Source: an uncultured Eubacteriales bacterium (GTDB taxonomy: Bacteria > Bacillota > Clostridia > Oscillospirales > RGIG7773). Taken from it: DNA of 6,031 nucleotides. Every line of letters starts with the position of its first letter. Within the stretch, counting starts at the first letter, position 1. Under the pieces are notes generated by a model that saw only the letters and a program-made list of their open reading frames with translations, had not been told where the DNA came from and made no database searches. The translations under genes and the position numbers were made by a program. Of this stretch, positions 1 through 5,172 are shown piece after piece. Location of the stretch: the NCBI GenBank assembly GCA_934541205.1, contig CAKTDK010000115.1:1-6031 (forward strand), in the 5' to 3' direction.

Positions 1-134
1 AAAATATTTATTTTTTTATCTTGAAAAAACGCAATACCAGCAGAGTCGTATCCTCTGTATTCAAGCTTTTTCAAACCGTCTATTAATACTGTTGATGAAT
101 TTTTTTCACCGACATATCCAACTATTCCGCACAT
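1..134 (-). CDS. glmS: Glucosamine-fructose-6-phosphate aminotransferase (GlmS), N-terminal fragment
   Basis: This partial gene starts with ATG at 134-132 and runs off the left edge after 44 complete codons. The translation opens MCGIVGYVGEK and contains LEYRGYDSAGIA (residues about 24-35), both hallmarks of the class II glutamine amidotransferase domain of GlmS. Cys2 becomes the N-terminal nucleophile once Met is removed. The enzyme makes glucosamine-6-phosphate from fructose-6-phosphate and glutamine, the first step towards UDP-GlcNAc for peptidoglycan, in the cytoplasm. An AAAGGA Shine-Dalgarno site lies 8 bases before the start. The call is reinforced by the glmS ribozyme directly upstream. 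The sugar-isomerase domains lie outside the window, so intactness cannot be judged. PurF shares the amidotransferase fold but not this opening. Confidence 0.96.
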   Translation of the reverse strand, partial: MCGIVGYVGEKNSSTVLIDGLKKLEYRGYDSAGIAFFQDKKINI

Positions 135-175
135 ATTATATTTCCTTTCGATACAAAAATTTTAATTATATTTTT

Positions 176-299
176 GTTACAGTGTTACTGTTATTTGTAT
201 GTAATCTGACGACCTTTATTCAAAGACCGAAAAAGCAGCCGTCGAAAATTTCAATAACTTTTCACTTCGTCACCAATATGCGGAAACTTGGCCGGCGTT
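176..299 (-). ncRNA. glmS ribozyme (glucosamine-6-phosphate-activated self-cleaving riboswitch)
   Basis: On the minus strand, about 40 bases before the glmS start, the conserved elements appear in the right order. They are ACGCC at 298-294 (cleavage-site side, normally GCGCC), a short CCAA/TTGG stem, GACGAAG (271-265; consensus GACGAGG), TTATTGA, then TTTTCGACGGCTGCT (consensus near UUUCGGCGGAUGCU). After these come an AT-rich P3 partner, a CTTT/AAAG hairpin and an ACAGT-AAC-ACTGT hairpin (about 190-178), matching the 3' P4/P4.1 helices. In this class, glucosamine-6-phosphate acts as a cofactor in cleavage of the leader, and the cleaved mRNA is degraded, giving feedback control of glmS. Oddities are A in place of the usual first G and a P3 made mostly of A-U pairs. 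The exact 3' limit is approximate. Confidence 0.92.
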
Positions 300-410
300 T
301 AATTTTGAAAAATTTTAATTAATTCTTTCATAATATTTCTGTATAAATTGTGAAATTTAAAATAAAATATTGCTAAATGATTTTATAATAAAAACTAATT
401 AAATTCTATA

Positions 411-446
411 AAAAAAAGAAACAAAATGTAAAGATTCTGTTTCTTT
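411..446 (-). terminator. Intrinsic terminator of the XRE regulator gene
   Basis: Reading the minus strand, AAAGAAACA (446-438) pairs with TGTTTCTTT (423-415) across a 14-base loop and is followed by a run of T (414-411). The stem is perfect over 9 bp but AT-rich. The T-run exists only in minus orientation. It begins 11 bases after the XRE stop codon and should separate that gene from the glmS leader. Confidence 0.72.
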
Positions 447-457
447 ATAAATATAAA

Positions 458-694
458 TTATTTTAAAAGCTCGTCATAAGAAGTATTCAAAATTTCTTTT
501 ATGGCTTTAAGCTGGCTTGCATAGATATGCTGTATACCTCTTTCGATTTTTACAAAAGATTCTCTTGTAATGTTTATTCCTTCCAACTGCATTTTTTTAA
601 CCATATCTACTTGTTTAATTTTTCTTTGTTTTCTGATTCTTCTGATATTACCGCCGATATGGATTATATCTTGTTTAATTTTTTGTTCTTTCAT
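458..694 (-). CDS. Small XRE-family helix-turn-helix DNA-binding protein
   Basis: This 78-residue, strongly basic protein is essentially a single HTH_3/XRE (Cro/CI-like) domain, residues about 14-75. The scaffold helix is IGGNIRRIRKQR, then the first HTH helix KQVDMVKKM (28-36), then the recognition region ITRESFVKIERG (42-53) with the typical IE.G turn, and a closing helix ending LNTSYDELL. There is no sensor, oligomerisation or peptidase domain, so it can only be called a probable transcription regulator. Similar stand-alone XRE proteins are common in gut clostridia. The start is supported by AAGGG 9 bases upstream. A dyad at 754-769 in its promoter region is a candidate autoregulatory operator (inference). 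Its own terminator follows, so it is probably monocistronic. A toxin-antitoxin role is possible in principle, but no toxin-like gene adjoins it. Confidence 0.85.
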   Translation of the reverse strand: MKEQKIKQDIIHIGGNIRRIRKQRKIKQVDMVKKMQLEGINITRESFVKIERGIQHIYASQLKAIKEILNTSYDELLK

Positions 695-723
695 ATTATT
701 TATCCCTTAAGGCTTAATTACGC

Positions 724-752
724 TTGATTATATAACTATTTTGTGTTATAAT
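724..752 (+). promoter_or_regulatory. Predicted sigma-A promoter pointing away from the XRE gene
   Basis: TTGATT (724-729), a 17-base spacer and a perfect TATAAT (747-752) make a near-consensus vegetative promoter on the plus strand, with transcription expected to start near 759. No annotated plus-strand gene follows. The only reading frame just downstream is a 20-codon one at 770-832. The -35 overlaps a minus-strand -10 (see the entry at 727-755). Confidence 0.5.
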
Positions 753-755
753 GGG
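727..755 (-). promoter_or_regulatory. Possible promoter of the XRE gene, overlapping the plus-strand promoter
   Basis: A perfect minus-strand TATAAT lies at 732-727, giving a leader of about 25 bases with AAGGG before the XRE start. The matching -35 position (755-750, CCCATT) is poor, so this promoter would be weak or activator-dependent. It is interleaved with the plus-strand promoter at 724-752: each -10 lies on the other's -35. Confidence 0.35.
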
Positions 756-769
756 ACTAATATCAGTCC
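754..769. promoter_or_regulatory. Dyad GGACT-N6-AGTCC, candidate operator
   Basis: A 16-bp inverted repeat, GGACTaATATcAGTCC, has one mismatched pair. It covers the predicted start of the plus-strand promoter and abuts the -35 region of the minus-strand XRE promoter. Its position and length suit a small XRE dimer acting as autorepressor. Binding is inference. Confidence 0.4.
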
Positions 770-785
770 ATGTTTATGAGTTTTT

Positions 786-815
786 TTGACATAATTACTC
801 GTAATAAGATATTTT
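786..815 (+). promoter_or_regulatory. Weak second plus-strand promoter with internal dyad
   Basis: A perfect TTGACA (786-791) is followed after 18 bases by TATTTT (810-815), a poor -10. The spacer holds a second dyad, ATTAC-TC-GTAAT (794-805). TTTGACATA at 785-793 also matches the reverse complement of the Spo0A box consensus at 8 of 9 positions. In such AT-rich DNA any of these may be coincidental. Confidence 0.22.
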
Positions 816-860
816 CAGTCAAAAGAGATTGATTTTAAAATACAAAAAATATTATTATAT

Positions 861-892
861 AAAAAATTGGAATACATTATATGTATTCCAAT
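861..892 (-). terminator. Intrinsic terminator of the galactokinase-family gene
   Basis: A perfect 12-bp stem, ATTGGAATACAT/ATGTATTCCAAT (892-881 with 877-866), closes a 3-base loop. In minus orientation it is followed by a T-run (865-861). It starts 26 bases after the stop codon of the gene at 919-2184. In plus orientation the stem is followed by AAAAATATT, so it is directional. Confidence 0.85.
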
Positions 893-918
893 AAAAATAT
901 TAATTTAAAAATAATTAT

Positions 919-2184
919 TTAGATTTTGCATGCACCGATATTTCGGATTTGAATTTTTATAACACTTTTTTTCCCAAATATTTTTTCCATAATTTCAAAA
1001 AAGCTATTTAAGCTTTTTATAGGTACTATGCATTGTATTGTACCGCCGAATCCGCCTCCGTGGATCCTCCAGGCGCCGTCTTGTTCCAAAATGGTTTGAG
1101 CGATACAAAGCGCTAAAGAAGCGCTTTGCTCTTTATAATTTTTTTCAGAAAAAATATTTTGAAGATACATAAATGATGAGTTTCCGGATTTTTTAATTAT
1201 TTCGAGAACTTTTTTTATGTTATTATTTTTAAAGGCATCAAATAAGATTTCCACCCTGTTATTTTCTGAAATATAATGTAAGGCTCTTAAAACAGCCCGG
1301 TCGTTTTCTCTTAAATTGGGTATTTCATCTAAAAGCATGGTTTTGTTAATATCCCGTAAGACTGTTTTGTTAAAATGATTAGAGATTTCAGACATTTCGT
1401 TTCGCACACTTGCGTAATCATCTGTAAGTTCAGAATGAGATTTGCCTACGTTAACGATACAAAGATTGTACCCGTTTTTTTCAAAGCTAAAATTTATTTT
1501 TTCTATTTTAGGAAGTGGGTCTTTAAAATCTATGGATATAAGGCCTCCGTATATGCAGCCGAGCTGATCCATCAAACCGCATGGTTTTTTAAAAAATTCA
1601 TTTTCGGCGTATTGAGAAGCTTTTGCACCGGTAATAAGATCTATTTTGTTATTATTATAATAATAGTTCAAAATAGTAAAAATTAAAACTTCAAAAGCGG
1701 CGGAAGAAGAAAGTCCTGCCCCGCTTGCTATATCGGAAGTTAAAAATGCAGTAAATCCACCTGTATTAAAGCCATTTTCTTTAAGATAGCTTGTAACTCC
1801 GGCAATTAAAGAGGATGTTTTTGACGGGACTTTATATTTATTAAGTTTGTCAAGATTTATTTTTATAATATGATAATTATCGGATTTTAAAGTAATAATA
1901 TTATCATCGGTTTTTATTGCGGCGCAGATTATGTCATTTTGAATGCTTCCGCATAAAACACGTCCGTTATTATGATCCGTATGATTTCCGCAGATTTCAG
2001 TTCTTCCGGGCGATGAAAAAAATGTAATTTTTTCAAATTGAGAACGGCTGATTTTATAATAATTAATAAATTTTTTTATTAATTTTTTATATCTTGCCAA
2101 ATGGAAGCTGAAATCTGTTTTGCTGTAAATTTTGTCAAAGTTTTTAAGCGGAAATTTAAAATCGTTATATTCTATATATTTCAT
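919..2184 (-). CDS. Galactokinase-family GHMP sugar kinase
   Basis: This 421-residue GHMP kinase should phosphorylate galactose or a related sugar at C1 with ATP in the cytoplasm (Leloir entry). In order: an N-terminal extension; the galactokinase signature GRTEICGNHTDHNNG (60-74); the ATP-binding GHMP motif SGAGLSSSAA (154-163); GLMDQ (203-207), whose Asp206 is the expected catalytic base, after a conserved Asn-Glu stretch; and the C-terminal GGGFGG motif (376-381). The usual signature reads GEHTDYN. Here Asn67 replaces the Glu that contacts the sugar in classical GalK, while Arg61, His68 and Asp70 are kept. This GNHTDH form marks a clostridial subgroup slightly longer than E. coli GalK (382 residues), so the exact sugar is uncertain and no symbol is given. 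The start follows AAGGAAAAAGGA. No galE or galT neighbour is visible, and the gene has its own terminator. No convincing promoter was found, only a TATAAT at 2217-2212 without a -35. Confidence 0.88.
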   Translation of the reverse strand: MKYIEYNDFKFPLKNFDKIYSKTDFSFHLARYKKLIKKFINYYKISRSQFEKITFFSSPGRTEICGNHTDHNNGRVLCGSIQNDIICAAIKTDDNIITLKSDNYHIIKINLDKLNKYKVPSKTSSLIAGVTSYLKENGFNTGGFTAFLTSDIASGAGLSSSAAFEVLIFTILNYYYNNNKIDLITGAKASQYAENEFFKKPCGLMDQLGCIYGGLISIDFKDPLPKIEKINFSFEKNGYNLCIVNVGKSHSELTDDYASVRNEMSEISNHFNKTVLRDINKTMLLDEIPNLRENDRAVLRALHYISENNRVEILFDAFKNNNIKKVLEIIKKSGNSSFMYLQNIFSEKNYKEQSASLALCIAQTILEQDGAWRIHGGGFGGTIQCIVPIKSLNSFFEIMEKIFGKKSVIKIQIRNIGACKI

Positions 2185-2240
2185 AGTTCCTTTTTCCTTA
2201 AATTTTTTTATATTATAAAATAAAAATTTTAAATTCTCTA

Positions 2241-2270
2241 TTGATTTTTGTTGATAAAATATGGTATTAT
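2241..2270 (+). promoter_or_regulatory. Orphan sigma-A-like promoter in the galactokinase/SLOG spacer
   Basis: TTGATT (2241-2246), an 18-base spacer ending in ATATGG, and TATTAT (2265-2270) resemble clostridial vegetative promoters. It points right, into the 3' end of a minus-strand gene. No plus-strand reading frame of useful length follows, so it is either spurious or makes an antisense or small RNA. Confidence 0.28.
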
Positions 2271-2310
2271 TGTTGCGTAAAGTAAAAAAATATATTAATA
2301 TGTAGAAAAA

Positions 2311-2354
2311 TGATATTTATGAAATAATTACTATTAATGTATATTTATTCATAA
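2311..2354 (-). terminator. Weak AT-only hairpin after the SLOG gene
   Basis: On the minus strand, TTATGAA (2354-2348) pairs with TTCATAA (2323-2317), extended by TAA/TTA past a bulge, and is followed by a moderately T-rich stretch. It sits 7 bases after the SLOG stop codon, the right place for a terminator, but has only one G-C pair per arm and a loop of about 17 bases. Read-through into the galactokinase gene 177 bases further on is quite possible. Nothing else of note was seen in this spacer. Confidence 0.28.
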
Positions 2355-2361
2355 GAAGAGA

Positions 2362-2733
2362 TTATTGTTCTATTGTGTTAAGAATTGAACCGTCATCTAA
2401 AAGAATAATCTTTACATCTTTATACATTTTTATACAATTTGAAACTACATGAGCAGTGCCGCGGCTTTTTCCATCCCAAAAACAAAGCACATAATCGGCA
2501 CGTTTTATTATCTCTATATTTCTGGTTAAAGCGGCGGTTTTGCCGAATTTGTCATAGTTTGGAAGTATTTTTGTTAAAGTAATATTATTTTCCTGAGCAT
2601 ACTTTTCAGCGAGAAAATCGACTCCGACTGCTCCTCCGGAAATAATCTCGGTTGTATTTAAAGGAATATATTTTGATATTATTGGGTAATGTTTCAAAGT
2701 TGCGCTTCTTGAACCTACTACAGCTACTTTCAT
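2362..2733 (-). CDS. SLOG-fold protein, YspA/cpYpsA-related (DprA-like Rossmannoid)
   Basis: This 123-residue protein is a single SLOG domain, a Rossmann-like fold shared with DprA, LOG and TIR-associated nucleotide-binding proteins. Visible motifs are MKVAVVGSRS (1-10) with the phosphate-binding GSR loop, the family-defining SGGAVGVD (32-39), PNYDKFGKTAALTRN (58-72), and FWDGKSRGTAHVV (85-97), the last being characteristic of the YspA-like group. The fold is known to bind nucleotides or nucleotide-derived ligands. The biochemical role of this small stand-alone group is not established, and none is assigned. The length is full for the group. The start is supported by AGAGGT 8 bases upstream. 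A good promoter (2766-2794) and a LexA-type box (2803-2816) precede it, hinting at induction by DNA damage (inference). It is divergent from spoIVB. Confidence 0.87.
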   Translation of the reverse strand: MKVAVVGSRSATLKHYPIISKYIPLNTTEIISGGAVGVDFLAEKYAQENNITLTKILPNYDKFGKTAALTRNIEIIKRADYVLCFWDGKSRGTAHVVSNCIKMYKDVKIILLDDGSILNTIEQ

Positions 2734-2765
2734 AATAATAACCTCTTAAAAAATTTTATAGTAAA

Positions 2766-2794
2766 ATATTATCATATTTTAAAAATAATTTCAA
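2766..2794 (-). promoter_or_regulatory. Predicted sigma-A promoter of the SLOG gene
   Basis: On the minus strand, TTGAAA (2794-2789) is followed by exactly 17 bases and then TAATAT (2771-2766). Transcription would start near 2759, leaving a leader of about 25 bases with the AGAGGT ribosome-binding site before the SLOG start. Confidence 0.6.
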
Positions 2795-2802
2795 TATTTT
2801 TT

Positions 2803-2816
2803 CGAACAAATGTTCA
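2803..2816. promoter_or_regulatory. lexA box: LexA (DinR-type) SOS box
   Basis: CGAACAAATGTTCA matches the Bacillus/Clostridium LexA consensus CGAACATATGTTCG at 12 of 14 positions, including both GAAC/GTTC half-sites at the correct 4-base spacing. It lies 8 bp upstream of the SLOG -35 and 99 bp before the spoIVB start. This is centred near -50 of the SLOG promoter, so direct occlusion would be imperfect. The LexA assignment rests on the motif alone. Confidence 0.6.
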
Positions 2817-2900
2817 AAAAGAAAAATTTTTATTATTGATGAATTTTTACCTATAATAAATTTGTTTAAATTGAGAACAATTTTATTGTATTAAAATTTA

Positions 2901-2917
2901 GGGAGGTAAAAATTTTG
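2901..2917 (+). promoter_or_regulatory. Strong Shine-Dalgarno site fixing the TTG start of spoIVB
   Basis: GGGAGG (2901-2906) stands 8 bases before TTG (2915-2917). No ATG or GTG occurs in this frame until well past the membrane segment, so TTG is the credible start. A TATAAT lies upstream (2852-2857) but lacks a -35. No clear sigma-F or sigma-G promoter was recognised, although forespore sigmas drive spoIVB in Bacillus. Confidence 0.75.
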
Positions 2918-4144
2918 AAAAATGCTATTAAAAAAAGAGGAAAAATATTATTAATTTTATTTGGAATATTATTTGCCGTTTATGGAGGCATTTATATATA
3001 TACTTATTTTACCATGCCGGAAAATTATTATATATTTGACGGTGAAAATACGGTAGTTGCAAATGACCTTATGCTTGTAAAAGGCGAAGTTCCCGCCGAA
3101 GCATCTTCCGAAGAAAGCAAAAAGGTTCAGATGAACTTATTTGGCATACCAGTAAAAAGTGTAAACGTTTCAGTAATTGATATTGAAGAGGTTGTAGCAT
3201 GCGGAGTTCCTTTCGGAATAAAAATGTATACAAATGGTGTAATGGTAGTAAGTATGACGGATGTAGATACAAAATCCGGTTCTCTAAATCCGGCATATGA
3301 ATCAGGAATCAGAGTAAAAGATATTATTACAAAAGTAAATTCCAAAACAATATCAAGCGTAGAACAGCTTGAAGAAATAGTGGCGAAAAGCGGCGGAAAT
3401 ACACTGCAGCTTACTGTTATCAGAGACGGAAAAGAAATGATATACGGCGTAACGCCGGTAAAAAGTATTTCAGCGGATAAATATCTTCTTGGACTATGGA
3501 TAAGAGATTCTTCTGCAGGTATAGGCACGATGACTTATTATGATAAAAAAACAGGTTTATTTGCAGGATTAGGGCATGGAATTTGTGACGTTGATACAGG
3601 TCAAAGGCTTCCTTTAAGCTATGGTACTGTGCTAAAATCTTCTATAATAGATATTGTAAAAGGCGAAAAAGGAAACCCCGGAGAATTAAAAGGTATTTTA
3701 TATGATAATATGTCAATTGGGCAGCTTTATGATAACTCAGATTACGGTGTTTTTGGAGTTTTGACAAACGATGGAATGAATATGATAAAAGGCCAAAGTT
3801 ATCCTGTGGCATTATCTTCCGAGGTGGAAAAGGGCCCTGCAAAAATATTATGTACTCTTGACGAAGATAAAGTACAAGAGTATGATATAAATATAGAAAG
3901 CGTTAATAGGAATCCATATTTTGGTGAAAAAAATATGGTCATAAAAATTACAGATAAAAATTTAATTTTAAAAACAGGGGGTATCGTACAGGGGATGAGC
4001 GGAAGTCCTATAATCCAGAACGGAAAGCTTGTCGGTGCTGTTACTCACGTATTTATTTCTGATCCTGAAAAAGGCTATGGAATTTTTGCCGAAAATATGA
4101 TAAAAAATAGTTATGAGAAATTAAATAGCAAAAAAGTGTCGTAA
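2915..4144 (+). CDS. spoIVB: SpoIVB, S55-family sporulation signalling serine protease
   Basis: This 409-residue protein matches SpoIVB in domain order. A basic N-terminus and one membrane segment (about 11-32) act as signal anchor. A PDZ domain follows (about 100-180, with SGIRVKDIITKVNSKTI), then the S55 peptidase domain. Catalytic residues by family spacing are His221 in GLGHGI, Asp347 in TDKNLI and Ser362 in QGMSGSPI, with nearly the same intervals as the B. subtilis triad (His236, Asp363, Ser378). In Bacillus it is secreted by the forespore into the intermembrane space, where it cleaves SpoIVFA and triggers the SpoIVFB protease that activates sigma-K. Translation starts at TTG. It lies 126 bases before spo0A with no terminator between them, an arrangement conserved in spore-formers. 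A CtpB-type peptidase is excluded by the S55 motifs. Confidence 0.96.
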   Translation: MKNAIKKRGKILLILFGILFAVYGGIYIYTYFTMPENYYIFDGENTVVANDLMLVKGEVPAEASSEESKKVQMNLFGIPVKSVNVSVIDIEEVVACGVPFGIKMYTNGVMVVSMTDVDTKSGSLNPAYESGIRVKDIITKVNSKTISSVEQLEEIVAKSGGNTLQLTVIRDGKEMIYGVTPVKSISADKYLLGLWIRDSSAGIGTMTYYDKKTGLFAGLGHGICDVDTGQRLPLSYGTVLKSSIIDIVKGEKGNPGELKGILYDNMSIGQLYDNSDYGVFGVLTNDGMNMIKGQSYPVALSSEVEKGPAKILCTLDEDKVQEYDINIESVNRNPYFGEKNMVIKITDKNLILKTGGIVQGMSGSPIIQNGKLVGAVTHVFISDPEKGYGIFAENMIKNSYEKLNSKKVS

Positions 4145-4182
4145 TAAGTCGATGAAAAATTACAATATTTTCCAACATTTAG

Positions 4183-4211
4183 TTGCAATAATTACCAATT
4201 TATGGTATATT
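4183..4211 (+). promoter_or_regulatory. Predicted sigma-A promoter of spo0A
   Basis: TTGCAA (4183-4188), a 17-base spacer ending TATGG, and TATATT (4206-4211) form a good vegetative promoter. Transcription would start near 4218, with a leader of about 50 bases. No convincing sigma-H promoter was found. A GAAT at 4223-4226 lacks a proper AGGA -35. Confidence 0.6.
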
Positions 4212-4217
4212 TAGTAT

Positions 4218-4237
4218 TGTCAGAATAAAAGCTGACA
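4218..4237 (+). promoter_or_regulatory. Hairpin and Spo0A-box-like site at the spo0A mRNA 5' end
   Basis: TGTCAG (4218-4223) and CTGACA (4232-4237) form a 6-bp hairpin with an 8-base loop, right at the predicted transcript start. Its left arm lies in ATTGTCAGA, which matches the Spo0A box TTTGTCRAA at 7 of 9 positions. It could be an autoregulatory site, a stabilising 5' stem, or neither. Confidence 0.35.
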
Positions 4238-4270
4238 GAAAAAATAAAAAATATTTACGGAGGGTTCCAC

Positions 4271-5053
4271 ATGGAGAACAAAATAAAGGTATATTTAATT
4301 GATGATAATAAGGATTTTTTAAATTTATGCAGCGAGAGTTTGGAAGAGTATAATTTCGATGTAGTTGGTATGGCTACTGATGGAAATACCGCTTATGAAG
4401 AGATAATAAAAGTAAATCCTGATATAATAATAACAGATATGATAATACCCGGACTCGACGGAATAGGACTTATAAAGAAAATCAGATCGGCAAATATGAT
4501 AAAAGACCCTGCAATTTTAATTTTATCTTGTATAAACAGTGAGCAAATAATGCAGGATGCAATATCCTGCGGCGCAAATTATTATATGCTTAAACCTTTT
4601 GAAATAAATGTTTTAAGAGATCGTATTTATGATATTTTAAATAAAAAAGTCAGCAGGACATCTCCATTGGTTTCAAAATCTGTTCAAAATACAAATAATG
4701 TGGATTTGGAAACATGTGTAACAAAAGCTATACATGAGATAGGAGTTCCTGCACATATAAAGGGATATCAATATTTGAGAGAAGCGATTATGATGTCTGT
4801 AAAAGATATGGATGTTATAAATTATATTACGAAACTTTTGTATCCTGAGATAGCCAAAAAGTTTAACACTACATCTTCAAGAGTAGAAAGAGCGATAAGG
4901 CATGCAATTGAGGTTGCATGGGACAGAGGAGATGTGGAAGTACTTAACAGAGTGTTCGGATATACTGTTAATAATTCAAGGGGAAAACCTACAAATTCGG
5001 AATTCATTGCTATGATAGCAGATACATTAAGGCTTGAAATAAAAGCAGGTTAA
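4271..5053 (+). CDS. spo0A: Spo0A, master response regulator of sporulation
   Basis: At 260 residues it is close to the usual length (B. subtilis 267). The N-terminal receiver domain (1-125) shows the acidic pair Asp11-Asp12, phospho-acceptor Asp56 in TDMIIPGLDG, a Ser86 switch residue and Lys108 in MLKPF. A variable linker follows (about 126-145). The C-terminal Spo0A-specific DNA-binding domain (146-260) contains IGVPAHIKGYQYLREAI, SVKDMDVINYITKLLYPEIA, and the recognition helix TSSRVERAIRHAIEVAW. When phosphorylated it binds 0A boxes and switches the cell into sporulation, and in clostridia often into stationary-phase metabolism. The GGAGGG site 6 bases before the ATG is strong. It has its own promoter and a strong terminator, so it can be expressed apart from spoIVB. 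Confidence 0.98.
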   Translation: MENKIKVYLIDDNKDFLNLCSESLEEYNFDVVGMATDGNTAYEEIIKVNPDIIITDMIIPGLDGIGLIKKIRSANMIKDPAILILSCINSEQIMQDAISCGANYYMLKPFEINVLRDRIYDILNKKVSRTSPLVSKSVQNTNNVDLETCVTKAIHEIGVPAHIKGYQYLREAIMMSVKDMDVINYITKLLYPEIAKKFNTTSSRVERAIRHAIEVAWDRGDVEVLNRVFGYTVNNSRGKPTNSEFIAMIADTLRLEIKAG

Positions 5054-5062
5054 AATATAAGC

Positions 5063-5103
5063 TCCCGAAAACGGTAAAATAAAACGTTTTCGGGATTTTT
5101 TTT
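5063..5103 (+). terminator. Strong intrinsic terminator of spo0A
   Basis: A perfect 11-bp stem, TCCCGAAAACG (5063-5073) with CGTTTTCGGGA (5085-5095), closes an 11-base loop and is followed by eight T (5096-5103). It begins 9 bases after the spo0A stop and is the best terminator in the window. Confidence 0.93.
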
Positions 5104-5104
5104 G

Positions 5105-5133
5105 TTGATTTTAATATATTATGTTGATATAAT
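5105..5133 (+). promoter_or_regulatory. Predicted sigma-A promoter of rlmB
   Basis: TTGATT (5105-5110), exactly 17 bases, then a perfect TATAAT (5128-5133). It starts immediately after the spo0A terminator, making rlmB independent of spo0A. Transcription should begin near 5140, about 33 bases before the start codon. Confidence 0.7.
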
Positions 5134-5159
5134 AATAAAAAGATGTATTTTTATTATTA
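5130..5159. repeat. Perfect AT-only inverted repeat before rlmB
   Basis: TAATAATAAAAA (5130-5141) and TTTTTATTATTA (5148-5159) are a perfect 12-bp inverted repeat around GATGTA. It overlaps the promoter -10 and ends just before the Shine-Dalgarno site. Because transcription would start inside the left arm, the full hairpin would not form in that mRNA. It may simply be DNA composition. Confidence 0.45.
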
Positions 5160-5172
5160 AAAAGAGGATAAA

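Noticed and set aside
92..322. 76-codon plus-strand frame over the glmS leader
   Set aside because: It lies antisense to the glmS start and ribozyme, has no ribosome-binding site and no recognisable family. The minus-strand RNA explains the conservation here.
458..694. XRE protein as the antitoxin of a toxin-antitoxin pair
   Set aside because: No toxin-sized gene is adjacent. The flanking genes have their own leader or terminator, and the spacer offers only a 20-codon frame.
861..892. Perfect inverted repeat considered as a mobile-element end
   Set aside because: It has a 3-base loop, directional T-run and position just after a stop codon, as expected of an intrinsic terminator. No target duplication or transposase is present.
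1375..1686. 103-codon plus-strand frame inside the galactokinase-family gene
   Set aside because: It is a shadow of the minus-strand gene, which has all kinase motifs. The shadow is aromatic-rich and has no upstream signals.
2131..2139. Exact Spo0A box (TTTGTCAAA) near the 5' end of the galactokinase-family gene
   Set aside because: It lies inside coding sequence, about 45 bases past the start, and falls on ordinary codons. A near-match also occurs deeper in the gene (about 1846-1854), so chance in AT-rich DNA is the simpler explanation.
3127..3528. 133-codon minus-strand frame inside spoIVB
   Set aside because: It is a shadow of spoIVB, whose PDZ domain is encoded on the other strand. No ribosome-binding site or family match is apparent.
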